NCBI RefSeq assembly: GCF_008704995.1
Contig: NZ_CP023747.1
Span: 806,001-870,000, forward strand
Reading direction: 5' to 3'
DNA length: 64,000 bases
From: Streptomyces nodosus
GTDB lineage: Bacteria > Actinomycetota > Actinomycetes > Streptomycetales > Streptomycetaceae
A program made the translations under genes and the position numbers. Under the pieces are notes generated by a model. That model was given only the letters and a program-made list of their open reading frames with translations. It did not search any database and was not told where the DNA came from. Below, in pieces: positions 24,904-35,168 of this stretch (positions within the stretch are counted from its first letter, which is position 1; each line of letters starts with the position of its first letter).

Positions 24904-26049
24904 ATGTCAATCCCCCACATCCGAAGACTGCTTCCGCGGCGCATACCCCTGAGCCGGCTCACGGTGGGTGCCGTTCTCTCCGCCCTTCTCGCCACGCTGT
25001 TCGTCTCCGCCCCCGCTCAGGCGGCCGACGGTCAGATCAGCGGGCTCGCCGGGAAGTGTGTGGACGTGGCGGCCGCCAACAGCGCCAACGGCACCGCCGT
25101 CCAGCTCTACGACTGCAACGGCACCGACGCCCAGCGCTGGTCCAACCCCGGTGACGGAACCCTGCGGGCGCTCGGCAAGTGCCTGGACGTCGTCGACCGC
25201 AGCACGGCCTCCGGGGCCGCCGTCCAGCTGTGGGACTGCACGGGCGGCGCCAACCAGCAGTGGGTGGTCACCGCGGCCCACGACATCGTCAACCCGGCCG
25301 CGGACAAGTGCCTGGACGTACGGGACAACAACAGCGCCAACAGCACCCGGCTGCAGATCTGGACCTGCACCGGTGGAGCCAACCAGAAGTGGAACGCCCC
25401 GGCGAGCGGGGGTGGCGGCGGCACGCCGTCCGGATTCGTCGTCTCCGAGGCGCAGTTCAACCAGATGTTCCCGAACCGGAACTCCTTCTACAGCTACAAC
25501 GGCCTGGTGCAGGCGCTCAGTTCCTACCCCGGCTTCGCCAAGACCGGCAGCGACACGGTGAAGAAGCAGGAGGCCGCCGCCTTCCTCGCCAATGTCAACC
25601 ACGAGACCGGCGCGCTGGTGTATGTGGTGGAGCAGAACACCGCCAACTACCCGAACTACTGCGACTGGGGTCAGCCGTACGGCTGCCCGGCCGGCCAGGC
25701 CGCCTACTACGGCCGCGGCCCCATCCAGCTCAGCTGGAACTTCAACTACAAGGCCGCCGGTGACGCCCTCGGCATCGATCTGCTCAACAACCCCTGGCTG
25801 GTGCAGAACGACTCCGCCGTGGCCTGGCGCACCGGTCTGTGGTACTGGAACACCCAGAACGGCCCCGGCTCCATGACCCCGCACAACGCCATGGTCAACG
25901 GCGCGGGCTTCGGGCAGACCATCCGCTCCATCAACGGATCCCTGGAGTGCGACGGCAGGAACCCCGCCCAGGTGCAGAGCCGGGTGGACGCCTACCAGCG
26001 GTTCACCTCCATCCTCGGTGTCAGCCCCGGCAACAACCTGTACTGCTGA
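24904..26049 (+). CDS. Secreted GH19 chitinase with ricin-B lectin domain
   Basis: 381 residues. Twin-Arg-rich but Sec-like signal peptide, cleaved after APAQA (about residue 40). Residues 43-165 are a ricin-type beta-trefoil with three QxW-like repeats (AQRW, NQQW, NQKW) and CVDV/CLDV blocks. A short Gly linker leads to a GH19 catalytic domain (about 178-381) with NVNHETG carrying the catalytic Glu and YYGRGPIQLSWNFNY. It hydrolyses chitin with inversion; streptomycete GH19 enzymes inhibit fungi. The lectin may bind chitin or other glycans in place of the usual CBM. A dre site precedes it. Confidence 0.95.
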   Translation: MSIPHIRRLLPRRIPLSRLTVGAVLSALLATLFVSAPAQAADGQISGLAGKCVDVAAANSANGTAVQLYDCNGTDAQRWSNPGDGTLRALGKCLDVVDRSTASGAAVQLWDCTGGANQQWVVTAAHDIVNPAADKCLDVRDNNSANSTRLQIWTCTGGANQKWNAPASGGGGGTPSGFVVSEAQFNQMFPNRNSFYSYNGLVQALSSYPGFAKTGSDTVKKQEAAAFLANVNHETGALVYVVEQNTANYPNYCDWGQPYGCPAGQAAYYGRGPIQLSWNFNYKAAGDALGIDLLNNPWLVQNDSAVAWRTGLWYWNTQNGPGSMTPHNAMVNGAGFGQTIRSINGSLECDGRNPAQVQSRVDAYQRFTSILGVSPGNNLYC

Positions 26050-26065
26050 CCCCTTCTCCCCCGAG

Positions 26066-26097
26066 GGCGCGGACCGAGCACCGGCTCGGTCCGCGCC
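26066..26097 (+). terminator. Terminator after chitinase gene
   Basis: Perfect 13-bp stem GGCGCGGACCGAG (26066-26078) and CTCGGTCCGCGCC (26085-26097) with a 6-nt loop, 17 bp past the stop. Confidence 0.75.
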
Positions 26098-26160
26098 TGC
26101 GGTGCTTCCCGGCCCGCTTCACCCGGCTCGCCCCACCCCCCACCCGAGCAAGGAGTCGCC

Positions 26161-26982
26161 GTGCACCCCCCGACACCCTCATCGCACGACCCCGGCACCA
26201 TCGCGGCCCGGCCCCGCCACCCCCGGCGGCCCCTGCGGTCCGCGCTCGCCGCCGTCCTGGGCGCCCTGGTGCTGACACTGGCACTTCCGGCCACCGCCGA
26301 GGCCGACGTCCTGACACTTCTGCCCCAGAACGCCGACGGCCTGGAGCAGTCCTTCTCCCCCGCCTACGACTACGACACCGACGGCTGCTACACCACCGCC
26401 GCCATCAGCGCCGACGGCACCCTCAACCCCGGTCTGAAGCTCGGCGGCGATGTCAACGGGCACTGCCATGACTACGCCCAACTGGCCAACGCCAACACCT
26501 ACTCCAGGGAGAAGTGCAACAACGGCTGGTGCGCCGTGATGTACGCCAGCTACTTCGAGAAGGACCAGGCCACGCTCGGTCCGCTGGCCATCGGCCACAC
26601 CCATGACTGGGAACATGTCGTGGTGTGGATCAACAACAACGAGGTCCAGTACGTCGCGGTGTCCCAGCACAGCGGCTATCAGCTGGCCCCGCGTTCGTCC
26701 ATACGCTTCGACGGCACCCATCCCAAGGTCGTCTACCACAAGGACGGGCTGTCCACCCACTGCTTCCGCTTCGCCAACGCCAACGACGAGCCGCCGGAGA
26801 ACGCCACCGGCGGTTGGTTCTATCCGCGCCTGGTCGGCTGGAACGGCTACCCGGACGGCCTCCGCGACAAGCTCATGAACGCCGACTTCGGCGCGGCCAC
26901 CATCAAGATCAAGGACGGCGACTTCGCCTACGCCCTCGCCCGCACCCTGCCGCCCGGCATCCCCTTCGACCCCGACGCCTGA
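26161..26982 (+). CDS. NPP1 family necrosis-inducing-like secreted protein (NLP)
   Basis: 273 residues from GTG 26161. A long N-region (about 25 residues) precedes a signal peptide cleaved near ATAEA (47). The mature protein shows the NPP1 fold: AYDYDTDGCYTTAAIS, HCHDYAQLANANTYS, and the heptapeptide GHTHDWE (145-151), which in toxic NLPs is GHRHDWE. Four cysteines (76, 102, 119, 124) suggest two disulfides, type II style. NLPs bind glycosylinositol phosphorylceramide in plant membranes or act in microbe-microbe contacts. The Arg-to-Thr change may alter activity. It lies 111 bp after the chitinase. Confidence 0.92.
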   Translation: MHPPTPSSHDPGTIAARPRHPRRPLRSALAAVLGALVLTLALPATAEADVLTLLPQNADGLEQSFSPAYDYDTDGCYTTAAISADGTLNPGLKLGGDVNGHCHDYAQLANANTYSREKCNNGWCAVMYASYFEKDQATLGPLAIGHTHDWEHVVVWINNNEVQYVAVSQHSGYQLAPRSSIRFDGTHPKVVYHKDGLSTHCFRFANANDEPPENATGGWFYPRLVGWNGYPDGLRDKLMNADFGAATIKIKDGDFAYALARTLPPGIPFDPDA

Positions 26983-27041
26983 TCGATCCCGACGCCTGAT
27001 CGACGACGACGCCTGATCGACGACGACGCCTGATCGACGAC
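26974..27041. repeat. Four 17-bp tandem repeats covering the NLP stop codon
   Basis: Unit GACGCCTGATCGACGAC: copy 1 (26974-26990) differs at its end, copies 2-4 (26991-27041) are identical. Copy 1 contains the NLP stop. Because 17 is not a multiple of three, the repeated TGA falls in each reading frame in turn. Confidence 0.95.
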
Positions 27042-27044
27042 GAG

Positions 27045-27084
27045 GACGGGCATCGGGCCGGAGAAGTCCGGTCCGATGCCCGTC
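27045..27084. terminator. Bidirectional terminator
   Basis: GACGGGCATCGG pairs with CCGATGCCCGTC, with an inner CCGG/CCGG stem, between the convergent NLP and CBM32 genes. Nearly perfect over 17 bp. Confidence 0.75.
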
Positions 27085-27124
27085 GCCGTTTCAGGTCACC
27101 CGGTGGTGCATGACGGACTCACGG

Positions 27125-29341
<2,217 letters not shown>

Positions 29342-29496
29342 GTCGGCTTCCCTGCGGGTGCAAGTAGGGGGAGGGGGGTGTGGCGAGCAAGGGCATGACA
29401 AACGGGAACGCCCTGCCCGCCGCTGTCCCACGGACCGGCCACCTGACCTTCCAGGATCGGCTCGGAAGGTGAACAGGCCCGAGAGACGGCTTAGTT

Positions 29497-29566
29497 CAGG
29501 ACTTGATTTAACTGATGATTCGAGACTTCCGACAAGCCCCCGGACACAGGAATCTTTCAAGTCCTG
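29497..29566. promoter_or_regulatory. Widely spaced inverted repeat in divergent promoter region
   Basis: CAGGACTTGA (29497-29506) and TCAAGTCCTG (29557-29566) are perfect 10-bp arms 50 bp apart, in an AT-richer patch between the CBM32 gene and the DUF1996 gene. They could be paired binding sites for a looping regulator or a long hairpin in the 5' region. Confidence 0.4.
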
Positions 29567-29650
29567 GCCATGGGGGCGTTCTCGCAGGTGGACCCCGCGT
29601 TCAAGAAGTGATGCGATCACGGGTCGGCTTTGATCCTTCCGCCGGATCCC

Positions 29651-29702
29651 TTGACACCCTCACACAGCGCCTCAACACTCCCTGGCGGGAGAGCGCTCTC
29701 CC
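29651..29702 (+). promoter_or_regulatory. Promoter and LacI-type operator of DUF1996 gene
   Basis: TTGACA (29651-29656), 17-bp spacer, AACACT (29674-29679), then the perfect 16-bp palindrome GGGAGAGCGCTCTCCC (29687-29702) over the expected start of transcription. The central CG and GAGCGCTC core resemble LacI-family operators such as the CebR box TGGGAGCGCTCCCA. A LacI gene lies 3.2 kb downstream. Confidence 0.65.
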
Positions 29703-29799
29703 GTGACCCAGCCGGTCATGACGCCCCGTCGCTTCCTGACGCTCCGTCATGTCGTGGGTCACGCGACCTCCACCACCCCCCCTCATTCAGGAGGTCTCC

Positions 29800-30900
29800 A
29801 TGCCACGGAGATCGAAGACCCTCTCAGGAACGCTGATCGCGGGCGCGCTGCTGCTGACCTCGTTCGGCCTCGCCGGCATCGCCACCAGCGCCGGTGCGCC
29901 CGTGCCGGGCAGCGACGCGGACGCGGCGTTCAGCGCGACCCACTCCGGCCACACCATGGCGGTGTCGACCGCCGCCTCGATCGAGGACCCCGACGGCGAC
30001 GGCTACATACCCGCGAACCCTCCGGTCACCGGTGTGGAGCCGTCCACGGCGAATCCGCCGCACCGCTACTTCCACGAGTTCCAGGCCAACTGTTCGGCGA
30101 GCCATCACGCGCCCGACGACCCCATCGTCTATCCGCAACAGCCGGGCAAGTCCCATGACCACACCTTCATGGGCAACACCACCACCAACGCCAACAGCAC
30201 CACGGCCTCCCTGGACGCGGGCGGCACCACCTGTGTCGTGCCCGGGGACAAGTCGGGCTACTGGGTGCCCACGGTCTACAACGGCAACAAGGAGGTGCTG
30301 CCGGTCGGCCCGCAGACGATCTACTACAAGACGGGCGTCGCCGACTACACCAGCGTCCGGCCCTTCCCCAAGGGGCTGCGCTTCGTGGTGGCCAACCCGA
30401 TGCAGAGCGCCGACGACTTCCGGCACAGCCCGGGCTTCGTCGAGGGCTGGGAGTGCGGCGACAGCTACTTCAACGTCGACTTCCCGGCCTCCTGCCCCAA
30501 CCGGGCCGACGTCCAGCTCAACATCCGCTTCCAGGCCCCCAGTTGCTGGGACGGAAAGTACCTCGACACCCCCGACCACCGCAGCCACATGGCCTACCCG
30601 GTGGTCAGGCCCGGCACCAACGACAACATGTGCCCGGCCGACCACCCGGTCGCGCTGCCGATGATCGAGTTCAAGATGGCGTTCCCGGTCAACGGTGACA
30701 TGTCCCAGGTGCGGCTGGCGAGCGGAGCCGCCTGGTCGTACCACTACGACTTCTTCAACGCCTGGGACGACGCCACCCTCAAGGCCATGGTCGACCACTG
30801 CATCGTCGGCGGTCTGCAGTGCAACGCCCGCGGCTACGACGAGGCACATCCCGAAGCGGGAGCGGCGCTCGACGCGAACTACCAGCTCCCCAAGCACTGA
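29800..30900 (+). CDS. Secreted DUF1996 protein
   Basis: 366 residues from ATG 29800, which follows CAGGAGG; upstream in-frame starts lack a ribosome site. Signal peptide to about residue 32. The DUF1996 core is clear: FHEFQANCSASHHAPDDPI, GKSHDHTFMGN, SGYWVPTVYNG and CWDGKYLDTPDH followed by SHMAYPV. The His/Asp clusters look like a metal or catalytic site, but the family, common in fungi and streptomycetes, is uncharacterised. Position between two CBM32 genes, and the LacI-type operator, tie it to carbohydrate use. Confidence 0.88.
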   Translation: MPRRSKTLSGTLIAGALLLTSFGLAGIATSAGAPVPGSDADAAFSATHSGHTMAVSTAASIEDPDGDGYIPANPPVTGVEPSTANPPHRYFHEFQANCSASHHAPDDPIVYPQQPGKSHDHTFMGNTTTNANSTTASLDAGGTTCVVPGDKSGYWVPTVYNGNKEVLPVGPQTIYYKTGVADYTSVRPFPKGLRFVVANPMQSADDFRHSPGFVEGWECGDSYFNVDFPASCPNRADVQLNIRFQAPSCWDGKYLDTPDHRSHMAYPVVRPGTNDNMCPADHPVALPMIEFKMAFPVNGDMSQVRLASGAAWSYHYDFFNAWDDATLKAMVDHCIVGGLQCNARGYDEAHPEAGAALDANYQLPKH

Positions 30901-30917
30901 ACCCGCGGCACCCGTAC

Positions 30918-30948
30918 GGTCCGGCCGCCGCCCCGGCGCGGCCGGACC
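30918..30948 (+). terminator. Hairpin between DUF1996 and GH genes
   Basis: GGTCCGGCCGC (30918-30928) and GCGGCCGGACC (30938-30948), a perfect 11-bp stem. Only 44 bp precede the next start, so it may attenuate rather than fully end transcription. Confidence 0.6.
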
Positions 30949-30991
30949 GGTCCTCCCCCTCTCCCCGCCCCCCCACATCGGAGAAGCCTCC

Positions 30992-32743
30992 ATGCCCCCA
31001 GCCCGCAAGCGCACCCTCCGTCCGACCGCACCCCTGATCGCCGGCGCCCTGACGATCGGCGCCCTCGTCCTCCCGGCCCAGACCGAGGCCCAGGCCGCCG
31101 GCAGCGTGGTCAAGGTGACCGGAAGCCAGGGCAACTGGCAGCTGACGGTGGACGGAAGCCCGTATCAGCTCAAGGGTCTGACCTGGGGTCCGTCCGCCGC
31201 CGACGCCGAGAGGTATATGCCCGACCTCGCCTCCATGGGCGTCAACACCATCCGCACCTGGGGCACGGACGCCTCCAGCAGGCCCCTGCTGGACTCCGCG
31301 GCCGCCCACGGCATCAAGGTCGTCGCCGGCTTCTGGCTGCAGCCCGGCGGTGGGCCGGGCAGCGGCGGCTGCGTCGACTATGTCACCGACACCTCGTACA
31401 AGAACCAGGCGATGAGCGAGTTCACCAACTGGGTGTCGACCTACAAGGACCACCCCGGTGTGCTCATGTGGGACGTCGGCAACGAGTCCGTCCTGGGCCT
31501 GCAGAACTGCTACAGCGGCGACCAGCTGGAGAGGGAGCGCGACGCCTACACCGGCTTCGTCAACGACGTCGCCCGAAAGATCCACGGCATCGACCCGAAC
31601 CATCCCGTCACCTCCACGGACGCATGGGTCGGCGCATGGCCGTACTTCAAGAAGAACGCACCCGACCTCGATCTGTACGCCGTCAACGCCTACAACGCCG
31701 TCTGCGACATCAAGTCGGCGTGGCAGCAGGGCGGTTACACCAAGCCGTACATCGTGACCGAGACCGGACCCGCCGGGGAATGGGAGGTGCCCGACGACGC
31801 CAACGGTGTTCCGCAGGAGCCCACCGACCAGGCCAAGGCCGACGGGTACACCAGGGCGTGGGGCTGTATCACCGGGCACCAGGGGGTGGCCCTCGGCGCC
31901 ACCATGTTCCACTACGGCACCGAGTACGACTTCGGCGGCATCTGGTTCAACCTGCTGCCCGCCGGGCAGAAGCGGCTGTCGTACTACGCGGTGAAGAGGG
32001 CCTACGGGAAGGACACCTCCCACGACAACACCCCGCCCGTCATCTCCGACCTGACCGTCGAGGGCGGTGCCGGCTCGGTGCAGGCGGGGCGTGATCTCAC
32101 CCTCGCGGTCCGGGCCACCGATCCCGACGGCGACCGGATCTCCTACGAGGTCCTCGACAACAGCAAGTACATCGACCAGAGCAGCCAGCTGAACTCCCGG
32201 TCCTTCACGGACCTCGGTGGCGGCCGGCTGAGGGTCACGGCTCCGGACCGTCCGGGCGTCTGGAAGGTCTATGTCAAGGCCACGGACGGCCGGGGGAACG
32301 TCGGCGTCGAGACCCGGTCGATCAGGGTCGTCCCCCCGCAGGTGAACGGGGTCAATGTGGCGCTGGGCAAGCCGGCCACCGCCTCCTCGTACCAGACCGG
32401 CGGCGGCGACTGCCCCTGCACCGCCGCGAACGCCGTCGACGGCAAGCTGGACACCCGCTGGGCGAGCGACTGGAGCGATCCCCAGTGGATCCAGGTCGAC
32501 CTCGGCGCCGGCACCACGTTCACGCATGTACAGCTGGTCTGGGAGACCGCCTATGCGAAGGGGTACACCCTCCAGACCTCCGACGACGGGCAGAACTGGC
32601 GCACCGTCCGCGAGGTGACTGACGGCAACGGCGGCGTGGACGACCTCGACGTCACCGGGACCGGTCGCTACGTCCGCGTCAACGCCACGGCACGCGGGAC
32701 GGCTTGGGGCTATTCGCTCTACGAGTTCGGAGTCTACAAGTGA
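30992..32743 (+). CDS. Secreted clan GH-A glycoside hydrolase with CBM32
   Basis: 583 residues. Signal peptide cleaved after AQAA (about 36). A TIM barrel (about 45-345) has WDVGNES giving acid/base Glu165 and VTETGP giving nucleophile Glu257, the arrangement of clan GH-A (GH2/GH5/GH72-like). A beta-sandwich (about 350-450, PPVISDLTVEGGAGSV) links to a C-terminal CBM32 (about 455-583: VDGKLDTRWASDWSDPQW, GRYVRVNATARGTAWGYSLYE). The CBM is a close paralogue of that at 27125-29341. Substrate is unknown; beta-glucan or mannan are options. The exact GH family cannot be assigned by eye. Confidence 0.87.
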   Translation: MPPARKRTLRPTAPLIAGALTIGALVLPAQTEAQAAGSVVKVTGSQGNWQLTVDGSPYQLKGLTWGPSAADAERYMPDLASMGVNTIRTWGTDASSRPLLDSAAAHGIKVVAGFWLQPGGGPGSGGCVDYVTDTSYKNQAMSEFTNWVSTYKDHPGVLMWDVGNESVLGLQNCYSGDQLERERDAYTGFVNDVARKIHGIDPNHPVTSTDAWVGAWPYFKKNAPDLDLYAVNAYNAVCDIKSAWQQGGYTKPYIVTETGPAGEWEVPDDANGVPQEPTDQAKADGYTRAWGCITGHQGVALGATMFHYGTEYDFGGIWFNLLPAGQKRLSYYAVKRAYGKDTSHDNTPPVISDLTVEGGAGSVQAGRDLTLAVRATDPDGDRISYEVLDNSKYIDQSSQLNSRSFTDLGGGRLRVTAPDRPGVWKVYVKATDGRGNVGVETRSIRVVPPQVNGVNVALGKPATASSYQTGGGDCPCTAANAVDGKLDTRWASDWSDPQWIQVDLGAGTTFTHVQLVWETAYAKGYTLQTSDDGQNWRTVREVTDGNGGVDDLDVTGTGRYVRVNATARGTAWGYSLYEFGVYK

Positions 32744-32798
32744 CCGCGACCGTGAAGGGAGCCGGGCCGCGGGCATGAGCCGCAGCAGGGCCGGGGCC

Positions 32799-32841
32799 GG
32801 CAGCGGGCGGGGCGTTCCCCAAGAACGCTCTGTCCGCTGCC
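32799..32841 (+). terminator. Terminator between GH gene and LacI gene
   Basis: GGCAGCGG (32799-32806) pairs with CCGCTGCC (32834-32841), with an inner GCGTT/AACGC stem. It ends just before the LacI promoter -10 (TAGGGT, 32855-32860). Confidence 0.55.
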
Positions 32842-32866
32842 GCGCCCTGCCCGTTAGGGTGCGGGC

Positions 32867-33907
32867 ATGAGCAGACGGGCCCCGACGCTGGAGGACGTCG
32901 CCCGGCAGGCGGGGGTGTCACGGGCGACGGTCTCCCGGGTCGTCAACGGTGTCCGCAATGTCGACCCGGCCCTCCAGGAAGTGGTGCGCCAGGCGATCGA
33001 GCGGACGGGTTACGCCCCCAACCGTGCCGCACGCTCGCTGGTGACCCGTCGCATCGAGACCGTCGCGCTGGTGGTCTCCGGGGCGGGCGACACCTCCGAG
33101 GAGGCCCAGAGCGCCTTTGCCTCACGGGTGTTCTCCGATCCCTTCTTCGGCCGGGTGGTCGGCGGCGTCGTCAGCTTTCTGCGGCCGCGCTCGATGCATC
33201 CGGTGCTGATGTTCGCCGAGTCGGCGCAGGCCCGGCAGGAGGTGCTGGCCTGTCTGCGGCAGGGCCGGGCGGACGGTGCCCTGGTGGTGTCCACCCACGC
33301 CGACGACCCGCTGCCCGCGCTGCTGGCCGAGGCACGGCTCCCGGCGGTGCTGTTCGCCCGGCCCTCCCGGCCGGTCCCGCTCAGCCAGGTGGACCTGGAC
33401 CACCGGGCCGGGGGCCGGCTCGCGGCCGAGTGCCTCCTGGAGCGCGGCTGCCGGGCACCGGCCACCGTGTGCGGGCCGCTGGCCGTGCCCGCGAGCCGGG
33501 AGCGGCTGGCCGGGTTCCGCGACACGATGGCCCGTCACGGCCACCCCCGCATACCCGTCGTGGAGGGCCGGTTCACCCGGGACAGCGGTATCGCCGCGAC
33601 GGCACGGCTGCTCGCCGAGCATCCGGAGGTGGACGGGGTGTTCGCCGCCAACGACCTGATGGCCGAGGGGGTCTGCGAGGTGGCGCGGGAGCGGGGGCGG
33701 CGGGTGCCGGACGATCTCGCGGTGGTCGGCTTCGACGACTCCGGCGTGGCCCTGGCCTCCCGCCCCGCCCTGACCACGGTCCGCCAGCCGGTGGAGCGGA
33801 TGGCGGCCGACATGGCCCGCCTCCTGGACGAACACATCCGGGGCGTGCGCGACCGCCCGGCCTCCGTGGTCTTCGCTCCGGAACTGGTGAGACGGGCGTC
33901 GGCCTAG
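32867..33907 (+). CDS. LacI family transcriptional regulator
   Basis: 346 residues. N-terminal HTH TLEDVARQAGVSRATVSRVV (7-26), hinge PNRAARSL, and a periplasmic-binding-like effector domain with FASRVFSDPFFGRVVGG and DLAVVGFDDSGVA. LacI proteins of this type repress glycan-use genes and bind a sugar inducer. Its neighbours are CBM32/GH genes, and the palindrome at 29687 is the best operator candidate. The ATG has no ribosome site and lies seven bases after a TAGGGT -10, so the mRNA is probably leaderless. Its stop shares a CTAG with that of the convergent lyase gene. Confidence 0.92.
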   Translation: MSRRAPTLEDVARQAGVSRATVSRVVNGVRNVDPALQEVVRQAIERTGYAPNRAARSLVTRRIETVALVVSGAGDTSEEAQSAFASRVFSDPFFGRVVGGVVSFLRPRSMHPVLMFAESAQARQEVLACLRQGRADGALVVSTHADDPLPALLAEARLPAVLFARPSRPVPLSQVDLDHRAGGRLAAECLLERGCRAPATVCGPLAVPASRERLAGFRDTMARHGHPRIPVVEGRFTRDSGIAATARLLAEHPEVDGVFAANDLMAEGVCEVARERGRRVPDDLAVVGFDDSGVALASRPALTTVRQPVERMAADMARLLDEHIRGVRDRPASVVFAPELVRRASA

Positions 33908-34863
33908 AAGACCCGGCGGGCCCGCTCCGGATTGATGGGCCGGCTCCGCACGGGAGCACGCCGGACGTGCTGTGGATCCACCCGGGCGACCGCCCCCGTC
34001 TCCAGGGCCACCCAGAGCGCGCCGTCGGGCCCGAGGGCGATGCCATGGGGTTCGGACGACGGTGAGGGAAGGTCGTACTCGGTGATCTCGCCGTGCTCGG
34101 TGATACGGCCGACACGGTTCGCTCCCCATTCGGTGAACCAGCAGTCCCCGGTGGCGGCCGCGACAACGGCATGGGGTCGGGCCGTACGGTCCGGGAGCGG
34201 GAACTCCTCGATCTCGCCGTCCACCGAGATCCTGCCGATCCGGCCCGCCCCGATCTCGACGAACCACAGGGCCACGCCGTCACCGGTGATGCCCACGGGT
34301 GCGGCACCGGGGGTGGGGAGGGCGTGGACGGCGATGTCGCCGTCGACGGTGATGCGGCCGATCGCGTGCGCCTGGTTGAGGGTGAACCACAGGGCTCCGT
34401 CGGGGCCCGCGGTGATCGCCGAGGGGATGCCTCCCGCCAGGGGAAGGGGGAACTCGGTGATCTCTCCCTCGGTCGTGATGCGGCCGATCCGGTCGGTGTT
34501 CATCTGCGTGAACCACAGCGCACCGTCCGGACCGGCGGTGATGCCGAAGGGTCCGCTGTCGGGCGTCGGCACGCGGAAGGACTCCGTCTCGCCGTCGACG
34601 GTGATGCGGCCGATCCGGTGGTCCTGGTAGCGGGTGAACCACAGTGCCCCGTCGGGTCCCTGGGTGATGACGGTCGGGCGGCACCCGGGCGAGTCCAGGG
34701 GGTGTTCCTCGACTTGTCCGTCGAGAGTGAGCCGCGCGATGCGACCGCTGTGCACGAGGGTGAGCCACAGCGCGCCGTCGGGTCCGGCCGTGATGCCGTA
34801 GGGTCCCGCGCTCCGGTCCGCCACGCAGATCTCCCTGACGGCCGGGGTTTCGGAAGAAGGCAC
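33904..34863 (-). CDS. vgb: Virginiamycin B lyase-like beta-propeller protein
   Basis: 319 residues from GTG 34863, which follows AAGGAG. Seven blades are marked by the repeat GPDGALWFT (five close copies, two diverged as GDGVALWFV and TGDCWFT), each followed by GRITVDGE-type strands, as in Vgb. Vgb linearises streptogramin B by cleaving the ester bond through Mg2+-dependent elimination. No signal peptide. Chromosomal copies in actinobacteria are common and activity must be tested. It converges on the LacI gene with a four-base overlap. Confidence 0.9.
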   Translation of the reverse strand: MPSSETPAVREICVADRSAGPYGITAGPDGALWLTLVHSGRIARLTLDGQVEEHPLDSPGCRPTVITQGPDGALWFTRYQDHRIGRITVDGETESFRVPTPDSGPFGITAGPDGALWFTQMNTDRIGRITTEGEITEFPLPLAGGIPSAITAGPDGALWFTLNQAHAIGRITVDGDIAVHALPTPGAAPVGITGDGVALWFVEIGAGRIGRISVDGEIEEFPLPDRTARPHAVVAAATGDCWFTEWGANRVGRITEHGEITEYDLPSPSSEPHGIALGPDGALWVALETGAVARVDPQHVRRAPVRSRPINPERARRVF

Positions 34864-35168
34864 GGCGACTCCTTGCGGTGACGGGGATCGGTCCGCGGGA
34901 AGGAGGTCGGTCCCGGAGCCGATCGCTGTCGCACCCTGCCCGCAGGAGCGCCCCTGACGCAACTGCGTTTCCGCGGGGTCGGATCCGCCGCGGACGGCGG
35001 CGCTCCCGGCCCGTCCGCGAAGGACCTCACGGACCGCATCTGAGCGGCGGGGCCGCCGAGGGCGAGCCTGGCGCGCCGTGCGGAGGGAGAGCGGCGGGCG
35101 CCTCGGGGACACCGGCCGTCCGGTCCGTCGTGGACGCCACCGTGCGTGTCCGGCCGGGGACGCGTTCA

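Noticed and set aside
26974..27041. Tandem repeat considered as a CRISPR array
   Set aside because: Units are 17 bp with no spacers and no cas genes anywhere in the window.
34878..35168. N-terminal extension of the pseudophosphatase
   Set aside because: Arg/Gly-rich with no PAS features and no ribosome site; ATG 35169 gives the same length as the paralogue.
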